Origin: GW2011-AR15 sp964428335 | GTDB lineage: Archaea; Nanobdellota; Nanobdellia; Woesearchaeales; GW2011-AR15 | DNA length: 64,000 bases | Direction of reading: 5' to 3' | NCBI GenBank assembly: GCA_964428335.1 | Contig: CAYRXW010000003.1 | Span: 164,219 to 228,218 of the forward strand | Shown here: in pieces, positions 44,216 to 53,651 of the stretch | How positions within the stretch are numbered: position 1 is the stretch's first letter | Layout: each line of letters starts with the position of its first letter | Notes under the pieces: generated by a model | What the model saw: the letters and a program-made list of their open reading frames with translations, nothing else | Databases searched by the model: none | Told to the model about the DNA's origin: nothing | Program-made: the position numbers and the translations under genes

Positions 44216-44341
44216 TTACTTTTTTAATTTCTCCTCTATTGCCTTAATGACAAAATCCTTTATTGACATCTCTTCAATAGCGCATTTTACCTTGGCTTTC
44301 TTATGAAGCTCATCAGGGATTTCGATATTTATATTGGTCAT
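44216..44341 (-). CDS. Ribbon-helix-helix protein
   Basis: 41 aa: starts MTNINIEIPDELHKKAKVKC and continues IEEMSIKDFVIKAIEEKLKK. Beta-strand plus two helices, the minimal RHH DNA-binding fold seen in antitoxins and small repressors. No toxin-like gene follows it; the next downstream element is the structured repeat and then the surface protein. The AT-rich spacer 44342-44486 upstream has TTTACTTA-like direct repeats that could be its operator. Confidence 0.8.
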   Translation of the reverse strand: MTNINIEIPDELHKKAKVKCAIEEMSIKDFVIKAIEEKLKK

Positions 44342-44486
44342 TAGAGAAAACTATATGTGTGGTGGTTTAAATACTTATTTATTTAATTTAAATTAATAAG
44401 TTTACTTATTTTACTTACTTTACTTAATTAACTTAATTTTAACTAGCTTTAGAAAATATCAGTTTTTAAATCATGTATTTAAGCAC

Positions 44487-45074
44487 TCATTTAAGACGCC
44501 AACAACCAAAATAGCCTGTAAATTCTCCAGATTTCAATACTCCGTCACTTAATGCTTTTTCAGTTGTATAAATAGTTGAAGCGTAATTTCCAAAAATTAT
44601 TGCGCCATTGATTTCAATTGGATTTCCCTTGTAAAATGTATTCTCAGCATCATTTTTTATTTGAATGGCTGCTTGGCAGTTTTTATGGTTTGGATAAAAA
44701 TACCCTCCTGCTAATCCAGCAATGAGTCCCAGGGAAACTGCAAATATTGTTGTGTTAAATGCAACCTGCTTCCAATATGTTGAGGTTCTTCTATGAATAG
44801 TCACCGGCTGAAATGGCATATGATTATCATGTGCCTTAAAAGAATCAATAAATCTTTTATAGGTTCTTTCAAATTTCTCTAGATTTTCATAAATGAGATC
44901 TTTAGCTGATTCAATTGCCTCGTAAAAACTATCTGCAGCTTTTTTCCTAGTATCTTTAAATCCGGAATTTAATTCTGATTTTAAGTAAGCAATATCATAA
45001 TTAATACCAGCTTTTGCAAGAAAATAGTAATATTCAAGGCTATCAATAATTTCAGGAAGTGAAGGATGAGACAT
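44487..45074 (-). CDS. Membrane protein with N-terminal helical domain
   Basis: 195 aa. The first 100 residues are helical and cytosolic (IIDSLEYYYFLAKAG ... KDLIYENLEKFERTYKRFI). A membrane helix (TTIFAVSLGLIAGLAGGYFY) and an outer part of 65 residues with two Cys follow. Family not recognised. It lies 11 bases after the 128-aa gene on the same strand, so they are co-transcribed. AT content and isolation suggest lineage-specific genes. Confidence 0.72.
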   Translation of the reverse strand: MSHPSLPEIIDSLEYYYFLAKAGINYDIAYLKSELNSGFKDTRKKAADSFYEAIESAKDLIYENLEKFERTYKRFIDSFKAHDNHMPFQPVTIHRRTSTYWKQVAFNTTIFAVSLGLIAGLAGGYFYPNHKNCQAAIQIKNDAENTFYKGNPIEINGAIIFGNYASTIYTTEKALSDGVLKSGEFTGYFGCWRLK

Positions 45075-45085
45075 TTTCTAAAAAA

Positions 45086-45472
45086 CTAATTACAATTTCC
45101 GTTTGCATCCGGAAAATAGGGCATATCTAGATAAGCACCAATATCTCTTCTGTCCTGAATTATGCCATTTTGCATAGCTGGAGAGCCATTATTTCTTTTA
45201 ATTATTTCCTGTTGCAACAAATCCCATTCAAGATCAGACATTGGTGCTTTATATTGTGCTCTTAACTCATTTAAACCCATTCCTGCAGTAACCGGCAATT
45301 GATAATTAGTTGGACATGCGTATCTTGGAATAGCAGTTGGCTGTGGTTCAGGGGGAAAAGACACTTGTGTTGAACCTAAAGCAAAAGTGCATGCGTAAGA
45401 TAACAAACTAACAAAAGTAATTCCACCAACGATGATTCTTCCTATTGCAGTTTTTGGACTATTAGTAGACAT
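45086..45472 (-). CDS. Small exported or membrane-anchored protein
   Basis: 128 aa. Hydrophobic segment near the start (RIIVGGITFVSLLSYACTFALG) with YAC that could be a lipobox. Pro-rich linker (FPPEPQPTAIPRYACP) and a 75-residue mature domain ending PYFPDANGNC. No family recognised. First gene of a two-gene minus-strand unit with 44487-45074. Confidence 0.68.
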   Translation of the reverse strand: MSTNSPKTAIGRIIVGGITFVSLLSYACTFALGSTQVSFPPEPQPTAIPRYACPTNYQLPVTAGMGLNELRAQYKAPMSDLEWDLLQQEIIKRNNGSPAMQNGIIQDRRDIGAYLDMPYFPDANGNCN

Positions 45473-45617
45473 TAATCAGTGGTTAAAACCTTCTATTTTT
45501 AAATGTTTTCAGTAATATTCAAGTTTTTCACCTAAAAATACCTTTTTTAGCATATTAACACTCTCGAAAATTATTTATACCCATTTCACAAAAGATCATT
45601 TAAAAGGTGAGTGGGTC

Positions 45618-48392
45618 ATGAAAAAATTGCTTATTCTTATGGTTTTATTTGTTATATCTTCAGTTTCTGCAGTATTTGCTGAGGGAGAATCTCCTGATTC
45701 TTTGCCTTTACAGGATAGCACAGGGTGCAGGCTTATAACAGCTGACTATACTTTGGAGGAAGATTATACAGCAAATGGAGATTGCCTAGTCATAGGAAGC
45801 AGCAATATAATACTAGATGGAAATGGCCATACTATAACAGGTGATGGTACAGGGATAGGAATAACAGCAATAGGGACAACAGGCATCACAATAAAAAATT
45901 TCAAGATAAGAGGATTTAAGACCTCCATCTCAATCCAAGATGCAGATAATTCTATAATTGAGAATAACGATATTGTAAGCACAAACGACTATTCTAAAGG
46001 AATTTCTTCAGTCTCATCAGACAATGTAATCTTCAAGGATAACAATGTGGTGATGGAGAATCAAGAAAGCGCAGGAATGTATCTTACAGGCCACAAGAAC
46101 ATGGTTTTTGACGGAAACAAGGTCACCTGCAAAAGCAAAATATTTTTAGAGAAAACATCTTGTGTGAGTTTAGCAAGCATATCAGATTCTGAAATAAAAA
46201 ATAATGAAGTAGAGTACAAATCGGGCAATTTTCATATCAAAGGAGAATGCATCAAACTAAGCACAGGACAGAACAACAAGTTCCATGATAACACAATTAA
46301 AGGCTACTGTCTGGCACTGACATCTTCAGGAATAAGCAATTCAGAATTTTATTCAAACTTTATAGCAACTGACGGAGCATATTACGGCTCATATTCAAGA
46401 GGATTCACATTTGCAGATGGTGCAAATAACCTGATTAGAGATAATGAGATTAGTGCTTCTGCACAGGTTTTTAACATAAATACTGCATACAGCACAAGCA
46501 GTCCTGCAGGATATGTTGTAACCAATCTTAAGATGGATAATGGCTTAATCTTTTCTGCTAGCAAAGTCACACAAATCAATGTGTATGGAAGCAAGATTCC
46601 TAATGTAGTTGTTCCGGATTATGTTTCAAAAATTGGGTTAGGAAAATTTGGAATCCATACTTATACAAATACGCCAGGCTATATTGAATTTTCAGTGAAA
46701 TATGACCCGACAGATGAAGTAGATGAAGACACAATAGGATTATACTATTATTATTCAAATAAATGGATTCCTTTTCCAGGGAGCAGAGTTGACAAAGAAA
46801 ATGATGTCCTCTATGTAGATTACATAAAATTCCCTACAGCTTTTAGTGGAAACAGTCTTAACTTAGGTATATGGGCAGAGGTTAAAGAGCCAGAACCTGA
46901 ACCAACTGACTTATGCCAATCTGATTGCACAAGAGGGGATAATATTGCTTATCTTGAATGCGAATCACATGAAGGCTGCCAGGATGTCCAGATGAATTTT
47001 CTTGATCCTTCAGGAACAGGAAAGGTAGTTGCTGACTGCGATAATAGGACATTAGACAGCAATTATTATTTTTCAGATTCGTACTGCATTGGCAATTTAG
47101 TCTATGAACAATATTCATGCAAAAAGAATCAAGGAGTAAGCGGCACTATTGTTAATGTAAATCCAGCAGGCAGAACTTGTGAGAATGGGTGTGAAAACAG
47201 AGCATGCGTAAATGAAATTTTGAATGATACTATGCCAATTGAGGGAATCTGCCAGAAAAACCGTATCTTAATTTGCCATAATGAGAACAATCCTCATGAA
47301 CTTTGCGTTGCAAATGAAAGCATAAGTGTCCATCTTGCCCATGCAGATTATCTAGGTGTTTGTGTTTCAGATGATGAGGAAATTCAGCAAAACAAAACAA
47401 TAGAACTTAACGAGAGCATAGAAAATGAGGAAAACGAGACTAAAGAAGAAACTGAGGCTGAGGAAGAAACAAAAACTGATGAAGAAGAACCAACAAATGG
47501 AAGCTGTCCTACTGAAAAAGCCTTCATCTGCCACGTAAAAAATAAAGAGCATGAACTTTGTGTTTCCATATCTGCACTGAGTTCACATCTTGCCCATGGG
47601 GATTATGAAGGGCGTTGCATAAACGAAAAAAAAGAAGAAAAGATTATTGATTTGGTTTCACAGGATAAAAAAGCAGAGATTCTTTCAGAAGGTACAGTAA
47701 GAAAAATAGAGTTCAAAACAAAGAAAGAAAAAAAAGATATCAAAGTAACAGTCAAAACAAGGAATACAGCACCACCGCAGGTAAAGGAGCATGAGAGAAA
47801 AGTCTATAATTATATTACGATAGATCATCCGGATATATCAAATGATGAGATTGAAGATTCAAAAGTCGAATTTAGTGTTGAGAAAAAATGGGTTGCTTTA
47901 ACAGGAAAGCCTGAGGATGTTGTCTTAAGCAAGTTTGAGAACGATTGGAGAGACCTAAAGACAAGATATAATAGAAGCGATGATACTCATTATTATTTTG
48001 AGTCAGATACAGATGGATTCTCAGAATTTGCAATTAACATGCAGTCAACAGTTTCTGAGCCAATTCCAACAATTAATGAAACAATTGCACTCAATGAGAA
48101 CACAGCCAAAGAAAATATAATTCCTAAAAATTCATACATTGATGTTGCAAAGAGAATATGGCCCATATTTTTATTGGCAGCATTGATACTTTACCTAACA
48201 ATATTTTATACAACAAGAAATAAACTTAACGCTGAAGAAAAAGAAAAAAAAGAAAGAGAGCCCTACAAGATATTAATAGAATATGTAGCTGACCTAAAGA
48301 AAAAAGGAAATTCAACAGATCAGATAAAAGCTAAACTGAATGAGGCAGGATGGGAAAAAGAGGATGTTGAGAAAGTCTTGAAATTTTCATAA
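45618..48392 (+). CDS. Beta-helix surface protein with paired CH-HLAH motifs
   Basis: 924 aa. GGTGAG precedes the ATG. Signal peptide (LLILMVLFVISSVSAVFA), right-handed parallel beta-helix repeats (NosD/PbH1 style: NIILDGNGHTITGDG, SIIENNDIVS; about 30-310) and a beta region. Two copies of an ICHxxNxxHELCVxxxSxxxHLAHxDYxGxC motif flank an acidic linker. After a second beta domain come a membrane helix (PIFLLAALILYLTIFYTT, about 848-866) and a cytosolic helical module at the end (KKKGNSTDQIKAKLNEAGWE). Type I membrane topology, a surface carbohydrate-binding or adhesin candidate. Confidence 0.86.
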   Translation: MKKLLILMVLFVISSVSAVFAEGESPDSLPLQDSTGCRLITADYTLEEDYTANGDCLVIGSSNIILDGNGHTITGDGTGIGITAIGTTGITIKNFKIRGFKTSISIQDADNSIIENNDIVSTNDYSKGISSVSSDNVIFKDNNVVMENQESAGMYLTGHKNMVFDGNKVTCKSKIFLEKTSCVSLASISDSEIKNNEVEYKSGNFHIKGECIKLSTGQNNKFHDNTIKGYCLALTSSGISNSEFYSNFIATDGAYYGSYSRGFTFADGANNLIRDNEISASAQVFNINTAYSTSSPAGYVVTNLKMDNGLIFSASKVTQINVYGSKIPNVVVPDYVSKIGLGKFGIHTYTNTPGYIEFSVKYDPTDEVDEDTIGLYYYYSNKWIPFPGSRVDKENDVLYVDYIKFPTAFSGNSLNLGIWAEVKEPEPEPTDLCQSDCTRGDNIAYLECESHEGCQDVQMNFLDPSGTGKVVADCDNRTLDSNYYFSDSYCIGNLVYEQYSCKKNQGVSGTIVNVNPAGRTCENGCENRACVNEILNDTMPIEGICQKNRILICHNENNPHELCVANESISVHLAHADYLGVCVSDDEEIQQNKTIELNESIENEENETKEETEAEEETKTDEEEPTNGSCPTEKAFICHVKNKEHELCVSISALSSHLAHGDYEGRCINEKKEEKIIDLVSQDKKAEILSEGTVRKIEFKTKKEKKDIKVTVKTRNTAPPQVKEHERKVYNYITIDHPDISNDEIEDSKVEFSVEKKWVALTGKPEDVVLSKFENDWRDLKTRYNRSDDTHYYFESDTDGFSEFAINMQSTVSEPIPTINETIALNENTAKENIIPKNSYIDVAKRIWPIFLLAALILYLTIFYTTRNKLNAEEKEKKEREPYKILIEYVADLKKKGNSTDQIKAKLNEAGWEKEDVEKVLKFS

Positions 48393-48417
48393 AAATAGAT
48401 TTTTTTATTATATTTTA

Positions 48418-49065
48418 CTAGTAATATTTTATGTTGCCTTCAGAATGGATGCCTTTCTTAAGCTCAATAGGTCTCCATTCATCCTCAATAAGCTCAGCAT
48501 TCAGCCATTTTGCCAATTCTTTAGGGTTGCCGATTGTTGCAGAAAGCCCGATTATCTGGGCATTCTTCAGTATGCTTTTTAGTATTGTTATGACTATCTC
48601 CAGTGTAGGACCTCTTGTTGGGTCATTAAGAAGGTGAATCTCGTCAAATATTATGGTAGAAATATGTCTTATGAATGCAGCCTTATGCCTAATCAATGAA
48701 TCAAGCTTTTCAGAGACAGTGATTATAATATCAAATTTCTCAAGAAAAGCATCGCTTGAGTCTGTGTCCCCAATTGAAATTGCAACCCTTAAATCGGGAT
48801 ATTTTTCTTTAAAATAGTCAAACTTTTCTGAAGCCAATGCTTTTAAGGGCACAACATAGACAGCTTTCCCAATCTTATTATAAATACCCTGAAGCATGGC
48901 TATTTCGGCAATTAGTGTCTTTCCTGAGGCAGTTGGAGTGCAGACAAGAAGGTTTTTTCTTTCAAGCAGGCCGGCATTAATTGCTTTTGACTGTGCGGGA
49001 CGGAATTCTTTTATGTTCAGCTTTGAATAGAGGGAAGGATGAATCAAGGACTTTACTGATGAAAT
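48418..49065 (-). CDS. Hel308-type helicase, N-terminal fragment
   Basis: 215 aa from the ATG at 49065. Only the first RecA-like domain of a Ski2/Hel308 helicase: motif Q-like FRPAQSKAINAG, Walker A TPTASGKT, Ia VVPLKALASEK, DEIH box (IIFDEIHLLNDPTRG) and motif III GLSATIGNP. Full-length Hel308 is about 700 aa. The frame ends in WRPIELKKGIHSEGNIKYY, at the boundary to domain 2, and the sequence beyond is the convergent end of the beta-helix gene. Either a split gene with its other half elsewhere or a remnant. All motifs are intact. Confidence 0.8.
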   Translation of the reverse strand: MSSVKSLIHPSLYSKLNIKEFRPAQSKAINAGLLERKNLLVCTPTASGKTLIAEIAMLQGIYNKIGKAVYVVPLKALASEKFDYFKEKYPDLRVAISIGDTDSSDAFLEKFDIIITVSEKLDSLIRHKAAFIRHISTIIFDEIHLLNDPTRGPTLEIVITILKSILKNAQIIGLSATIGNPKELAKWLNAELIEDEWRPIELKKGIHSEGNIKYY

Positions 49066-49161
49066 TTCCATAGGCAGCAATAAAACACCCAGCTTTAAAA
49101 AATTAGTTTTCTTTTTGGATTTAAAGCAAAATTTATTAACCACAATACATATAATAAAAAA

Positions 49162-49506
49162 ATGAACATCCTAATATTAATTTTAATAATCGTTGCTGTG
49201 TTTATCGGCCTTAAGCTACTAAAAAAAGTATTAAAGCTAGCGTTATTTATCCTAGGCTCGGTTTTGCTGATTTCTATAGTCTGCAGCTTTCTGATAGTCA
49301 GGGACTTTAGAGCAATGGATGATGAAAAGATAGTCTTCCTGTCATATAATGAAAACACAACAGAACAGGCAGATAGGTATGTTATCTTCTATTCAGAGGA
49401 AAAATCAAATCTTTCAAACTCCCAGATTGTAAAATATTATTGGAATGAGGATATTGAAGTTATCCCAGAAACGCCGCTTTTTAGGATAATTAAGATATTA
49501 AGATGA
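49162..49506 (+). CDS. Small membrane protein
   Basis: 114 aa. N-terminal hydrophobic region of two helices (ILILILIIVAVFIGLKLL and LALFILGSVLLISIVCSFLI) and a 65-residue soluble tail. ATGA overlap with the following surface protein gene points to co-expression. Shares a divergent promoter region with the helicase fragment. Family unknown. Confidence 0.78.
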   Translation: MNILILILIIVAVFIGLKLLKKVLKLALFILGSVLLISIVCSFLIVRDFRAMDDEKIVFLSYNENTTEQADRYVIFYSEEKSNLSNSQIVKYYWNEDIEVIPETPLFRIIKILR

Positions 49507-51815
49507 GAAAACAAATCTTATTTTTACTTTTTGCAAGCCTTTTTGTTTCATCAGTATCAGGGATAACAGATGCTTACAGCGGCTGGATATACAACAACAA
49601 TGAATTCTCGTTTGACGGCATAGATTATGATGTCGTCATTTCAAAAGGTGGCTCTTCAATAGTTCTAGTATCAGAAGATTCAATAAATATAGAACTAAAT
49701 AGCTGCAGACACCAAGATTTCAGGAAATTCTGCTACAACACATCATTTTATGACACGCAGCTTAAAGAATACAAAGCTTACCTGAACATCTATTACCTAA
49801 AGCCGGAAATCACAGTCGAAAGAACAATCTCAGATGCTAGTTTGGAAGTCGGAGAAACCTCAGAGATAACTATTGAACTTGAGAATACAGGGGATGAGGA
49901 AGCAACTGTTGAATTCTATGATGAACTGCCGAAAAATGTGAAAATAACAAGTGCTGACAATGCAGAGATATCAGGAAATTCAATAATATGGGAAGGAGAG
50001 ATTGAGCCGGATGAGATATATGAGATAACATATGAAATAAAGAGCATTGGAAGCTTTGACATATATACCAAAGCAAGGGCAAAGTACTTTGATGGTGTTA
50101 ATGAAATCACCGTATTCTCAGAGCAGGCAAACCTTGTTTCCCTAGAACCTTTGGAATTTGAGCTTAGTTTTGATAAGGAAGAATATGAATTAAATGAAAA
50201 TGTAAACCTGACAATTGAAATAACCAATAATCCTGAAGAAGATGTTGATTTAAACCTTGAACTAGTACTTCCAGAAAATGTAGATTTAGTAAAAGAGCCA
50301 AGCAATTTTGAAAACCTTAAATTTTCTGATGAAATATCAAATGATACAACTTTTTTATTTATATTAAAGCCAAAAGAAACAGCAAACACAGTAATAACCT
50401 TAAAAGGAGATTATTACTATAAGCAAAAATATCAGGTTGAGGAAAGGATAGATTTTGATTTGGAAAATGAAGGTATTACGATAACTTCTTCATTAGAAGA
50501 TGAATCAGAAGGGGATTCAGGCAAGCCATTTAGGATATGGGTAAAGGCAAAAAACGATAATCTCTATTCAGATATAAAAAATGTCAAAGTTGGCGTAATC
50601 TCAGATTTAGGGATAATCAACACAACACTACCATTTATCAAAGTAAACCAGACAGCGTTTCTGATAAATACAGAAATCAAGGCACCTAGGTTAAATGAAT
50701 CTAAAAGCTTTCCAATCAGGCTAAACGTAACTTATGAAACTGAAGACGGCAAAAAATATTCAGAAACATGGTCTGAAAGCCTGGCAGTTAGACCTATATC
50801 AAGCTTAAAAATTGACATAAGCGGAAGCGAGGAAGCTTATGAAAATACAGCTATAGAATTTACTATAACACTGGAAAATCCAACAAAGGAGAACATAGAT
50901 AAAATCTTTGCAAAAGCTGTAATACCAAAAATTTTCAAAGTAAAAGGAGTGACCTCAGCATACACATCAGTCAATGCAAGTAAAAGCATAGATGCATTAG
51001 TATTTACAATAATACCTGATTATGTATCAACTCAGGAAGAATACAATATAACAGTCACTGCAGAATATGATACTTTAATTTCTAAATCAAAGAAAATAAT
51101 TATAAAACCAAAAAAGCCTGAAATAAGTTTTTCAAGAAGTCTTTCAGGTTCCTCAGTTTATCAGGGAGACTTAATTGATGTTACCTATTCTATTGGCAAT
51201 TCAGATACAGTTGACATAAAAAGCTTGGTTTTGGTTCCTGCAAGAAGCCAAAGCTTTGATACATTAGGTATTTTTGAAATTAATATAACTGATTTAATTG
51301 CAGGAAAAAAAATAAATCTTGAAGGAGAACAATTAAGGGCAAAAAAATCAGGGAAATTAGGAAAAGCAATACTCTACTACAAGGATTCAAAAAACCGGCT
51401 TTTTAATGTTACTTTGGAAGAAGCAGAAATTGAAGTTAAGGAAGGAAGGATAAACGACCCAGCATTAGTCTTAGAGCTTAAGCAGATAAATAATTCAGTG
51501 GAATACAAAATAACAAATACAGGTAATGGGAAAGCAATGATTGAAAATAGGGAAATAAATGATGAATCATATTTCAAAGATGCAAAAACTGAAGATCTGC
51601 AGTTTTATATGGAATATGATTTACTTGGAAAGAAGGCAAGAGCGTATTCTAACTTACTGAATGTTATAATTACCAATAAAACAGAATCTGAGGAAATTAT
51701 AGTAGCAGAAGAAACCATTGAAGAAAAACCAACAGAAGAAAAAGAAGTGGAAGAAAAAAAGGCATCAATCTGGATTAAGATGTATGACTGGTTTATTGGG
51801 TTATTCAGAAGATAA
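49503..51815 (+). CDS. Secreted CARDB/S-layer-like protein
   Basis: 770 aa. Signal peptide (ILFLLFASLFVSSVSG). Several consecutive beta-sandwich repeats of the COG1361/CARDB/DUF11 kind (SLEVGETSEITIELENTGDE, YELNENVNLTIEITNNPEED, ENTAIEFTITLENPTKEN, DLIDVTYSIGNSDTVD). An acidic linker (EEKPTEEKEVEEKK) and a short amphipathic end (ASIWIKMYDWFIGLFRR) that may sit on the membrane follow. Coupled to the small membrane protein upstream. Confidence 0.84.
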   Translation: MRKQILFLLFASLFVSSVSGITDAYSGWIYNNNEFSFDGIDYDVVISKGGSSIVLVSEDSINIELNSCRHQDFRKFCYNTSFYDTQLKEYKAYLNIYYLKPEITVERTISDASLEVGETSEITIELENTGDEEATVEFYDELPKNVKITSADNAEISGNSIIWEGEIEPDEIYEITYEIKSIGSFDIYTKARAKYFDGVNEITVFSEQANLVSLEPLEFELSFDKEEYELNENVNLTIEITNNPEEDVDLNLELVLPENVDLVKEPSNFENLKFSDEISNDTTFLFILKPKETANTVITLKGDYYYKQKYQVEERIDFDLENEGITITSSLEDESEGDSGKPFRIWVKAKNDNLYSDIKNVKVGVISDLGIINTTLPFIKVNQTAFLINTEIKAPRLNESKSFPIRLNVTYETEDGKKYSETWSESLAVRPISSLKIDISGSEEAYENTAIEFTITLENPTKENIDKIFAKAVIPKIFKVKGVTSAYTSVNASKSIDALVFTIIPDYVSTQEEYNITVTAEYDTLISKSKKIIIKPKKPEISFSRSLSGSSVYQGDLIDVTYSIGNSDTVDIKSLVLVPARSQSFDTLGIFEINITDLIAGKKINLEGEQLRAKKSGKLGKAILYYKDSKNRLFNVTLEEAEIEVKEGRINDPALVLELKQINNSVEYKITNTGNGKAMIENREINDESYFKDAKTEDLQFYMEYDLLGKKARAYSNLLNVIITNKTESEEIIVAEETIEEKPTEEKEVEEKKASIWIKMYDWFIGLFRR

Positions 51816-51871
51816 TTTTTTATTATGTTTTATGAAAAGCTATATTAACACTTCTAAGTTTCATATATTAT

Positions 51872-52423
51872 ATGATAGACAAAAAAGGCTTTGAAAGGAT
51901 GCGAAAAGAGCTTGAGGATAAAGACAAGGAAAGAGAAGAATTCATTGCTAAATCAAGAGAGATAGGGAAATTCTCAAAGCAGGCAATTTACTCTTTACAC
52001 AGAAAAGAGATAAAGGAAGCAGAAGAATTAATAGAAAAAGCAAAAAAACAGATGAGTAAATCTTCTCAATATGTTGGGGCGTATGATAATTCACTTGAAG
52101 AATATGCAGAAGCCTGCGCATACCTGGGATTTATAAAAGGAAAAATACCTGATGCAAAAACCATTGGTGTTGATACAGAAACATATTTAGGAGGGCTGTG
52201 TGATTTAACAGGTGAACTTGCGAGGCTTGCTGTATTTTCAGTAGTTGAAGAGAATTATAAGAATGTCGAAACAATAAAACAGGTTGTCTCAGACATCTAT
52301 GATGAATTCCTCAGGTTTGACTTAAGGAACGGGGAACTCAGGAAAAAATCAGACTCAATAAAATGGAACCTGAAAAAGGTTGAAGAGATACTTTATGACT
52401 TAAAAATAAGGGATAAAGTTTAA
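51872..52423 (+). CDS. Translin-family protein
   Basis: 183 aa all-helical protein of the archaeal translin family (REEFIAKSREIGKFSKQAIYS ... YVGAYDNSLEEYAEACAYLG ... GLCDLTGELARLAVFSVVEE). Archaeal and eukaryotic translins form octamers that bind RNA or ssDNA; some have RNase activity through an acidic site. Followed after 8 bases by an unrelated small gene. Confidence 0.9.
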   Translation: MIDKKGFERMRKELEDKDKEREEFIAKSREIGKFSKQAIYSLHRKEIKEAEELIEKAKKQMSKSSQYVGAYDNSLEEYAEACAYLGFIKGKIPDAKTIGVDTETYLGGLCDLTGELARLAVFSVVEENYKNVETIKQVVSDIYDEFLRFDLRNGELRKKSDSIKWNLKKVEEILYDLKIRDKV

Positions 52424-52431
52424 GATGTAAA

Positions 52432-52911
52432 ATGAAGGAAGAATACGAACTACTGCAAAAATCTGAAGAATTTAAAACCTGGAAGAAAACAAATAATGAT
52501 ACTTTCTTGGCATACGCATTCTTGATGAAAGGACATGTCAAGGAAGAGTGGCAGTTTGGCTATTATAATGAAAAAACAGACAAAGTTACTGCATTTACAG
52601 TCTCTGATAAAATAATAATCAACCCAGAATCTGAGATTTTTAGGCAGGATAGCGTAAAGCCAATGGATGTCAGCAAAGTAAAAATAGGTTATGAAGAAGC
52701 TTTGAAGCTGGTAGAAGAGCTGAAGAAAAAAGAATATCCTCATTTTAAGACAATGCAGCAGATGGCAATCTTGCAGAATATGGATATCGGGCAGGTCTGG
52801 AATATCACCCTGATCCCGGCAGACTATAAAGTCCTGAATGTAAAGATTGATTCTGAGAGCGGAGAGGTCGTAAAGCAGGGAATAGTGGAGCTTTTCAGTT
52901 TTCAGAAGTAA
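52432..52911 (+). CDS. Conserved protein of unknown function
   Basis: 159 aa, soluble. Helix-strand pattern with YEEALKLVEELKKKEYPHFK and a beta hairpin (VWNITLIPADYKVLNVKIDSESGEVVK) recalling PepSY-like folds (weak). No signal peptide. Follows the translin gene closely, so probably the same transcript. Function unknown. Confidence 0.75.
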   Translation: MKEEYELLQKSEEFKTWKKTNNDTFLAYAFLMKGHVKEEWQFGYYNEKTDKVTAFTVSDKIIINPESEIFRQDSVKPMDVSKVKIGYEEALKLVEELKKKEYPHFKTMQQMAILQNMDIGQVWNITLIPADYKVLNVKIDSESGEVVKQGIVELFSFQK

Positions 52912-53031
52912 ATACCAGCAAAACTATAAACTATATCTTTCATATTATATATTCCAGATACTAAGTTTTTATAAAGCAAAATAAATACAATTATTCTATT
53001 CTCAAATATAATTTTATGGAGATCGAGAAAA

Positions 53032-53460
53032 ATGGTAGATGTAGCTATAGTTAAAATGCACGAATGGATGACAACGCCGCACTATGCGCATGAAGGAGAC
53101 GCAGGGCTTGATTTAAGGGCAAGCGAGGAAATGTCAATCATGCCAAGTGAAACAAAAACAGTTCCAACAGGGGTAAAAATGGCAATTCCTAATGGATATG
53201 TTGGTCTTGTTTGGGATAAAAGTGGAGTTGCATCAAAAAATTCAGTAAAAACAATGGCAGGTGTCATTGATTCAGGATATAGGGGAGAAATAAAAGTTGT
53301 TATGATAAACCTTGGAAAAACAGAATTCAAGATTACAAAAGACATGAAAGTAGCGCAGATATTATTCCAGCCAGTAACAAGGGCTAACCTTACATTAAAA
53401 GATTCATTGGATGATACCGCAAGAGGAGAAGGCGGATTTGGCTCAACAGGAACACACTAA
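53032..53460 (+). CDS. dut: Deoxyuridine 5'-triphosphate nucleotidohydrolase (dUTPase)
   Basis: 142 aa trimeric dUTPase, which hydrolyses dUTP to dUMP. Motifs: EGDAGLDLRA (1), DKSGVASKN (2), AGVIDSGYRGEIKVVMIN (3), KVAQILFQPV (4) and the C-terminal arm ARGEGGFGSTGTH (5). The glycine/serine motif 5 that closes the site is intact. The tmk gene lies 1.4 kb away, so both steps towards dTTP are clustered here. Confidence 0.96.
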   Translation: MVDVAIVKMHEWMTTPHYAHEGDAGLDLRASEEMSIMPSETKTVPTGVKMAIPNGYVGLVWDKSGVASKNSVKTMAGVIDSGYRGEIKVVMINLGKTEFKITKDMKVAQILFQPVTRANLTLKDSLDDTARGEGGFGSTGTH

Positions 53461-53477
53461 GAAAAGAGGGAACTAAA

Positions 53478-53588
53478 ATGACGACAGAAAAGATAAGCAA
53501 CAAGACCACATTAAGCTATAAGGCAATGATTTCCAGCAAGAAACTAAGTACCTTCTTTGAAGAAGAGGAAAAAGAGGAAGAGCATTAG
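53478..53588 (+). CDS. Small peptide gene downstream of dut
   Basis: 36 aa: MTTEKISNKTTLSYKAMISS and then KKLSTFFEEEEKEEEH. GAGGG at 53466-53470 lies 7 bases before the ATG, within 17 bases of the dut stop. Ser/Thr/Lys-rich front and acidic tail; no family recognised. It precedes a TauD-like oxygenase by about 60 bases. Either a small regulatory protein or, speculatively, a substrate peptide. Confidence 0.5.
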   Translation: MTTEKISNKTTLSYKAMISSKKLSTFFEEEEKEEEH

Positions 53589-53651
53589 GTTTTTTAACTG
53601 TTTTGTTTAATTTTTTTTAACCCATTCTTTATTACCTTTTTAGGATTTCTT

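Noticed and set aside
44342..44486. TTTACTTA-like repeats as a CRISPR or minisatellite array
   Set aside because: Only three short imperfect units without spacers in an AT-rich promoter region.
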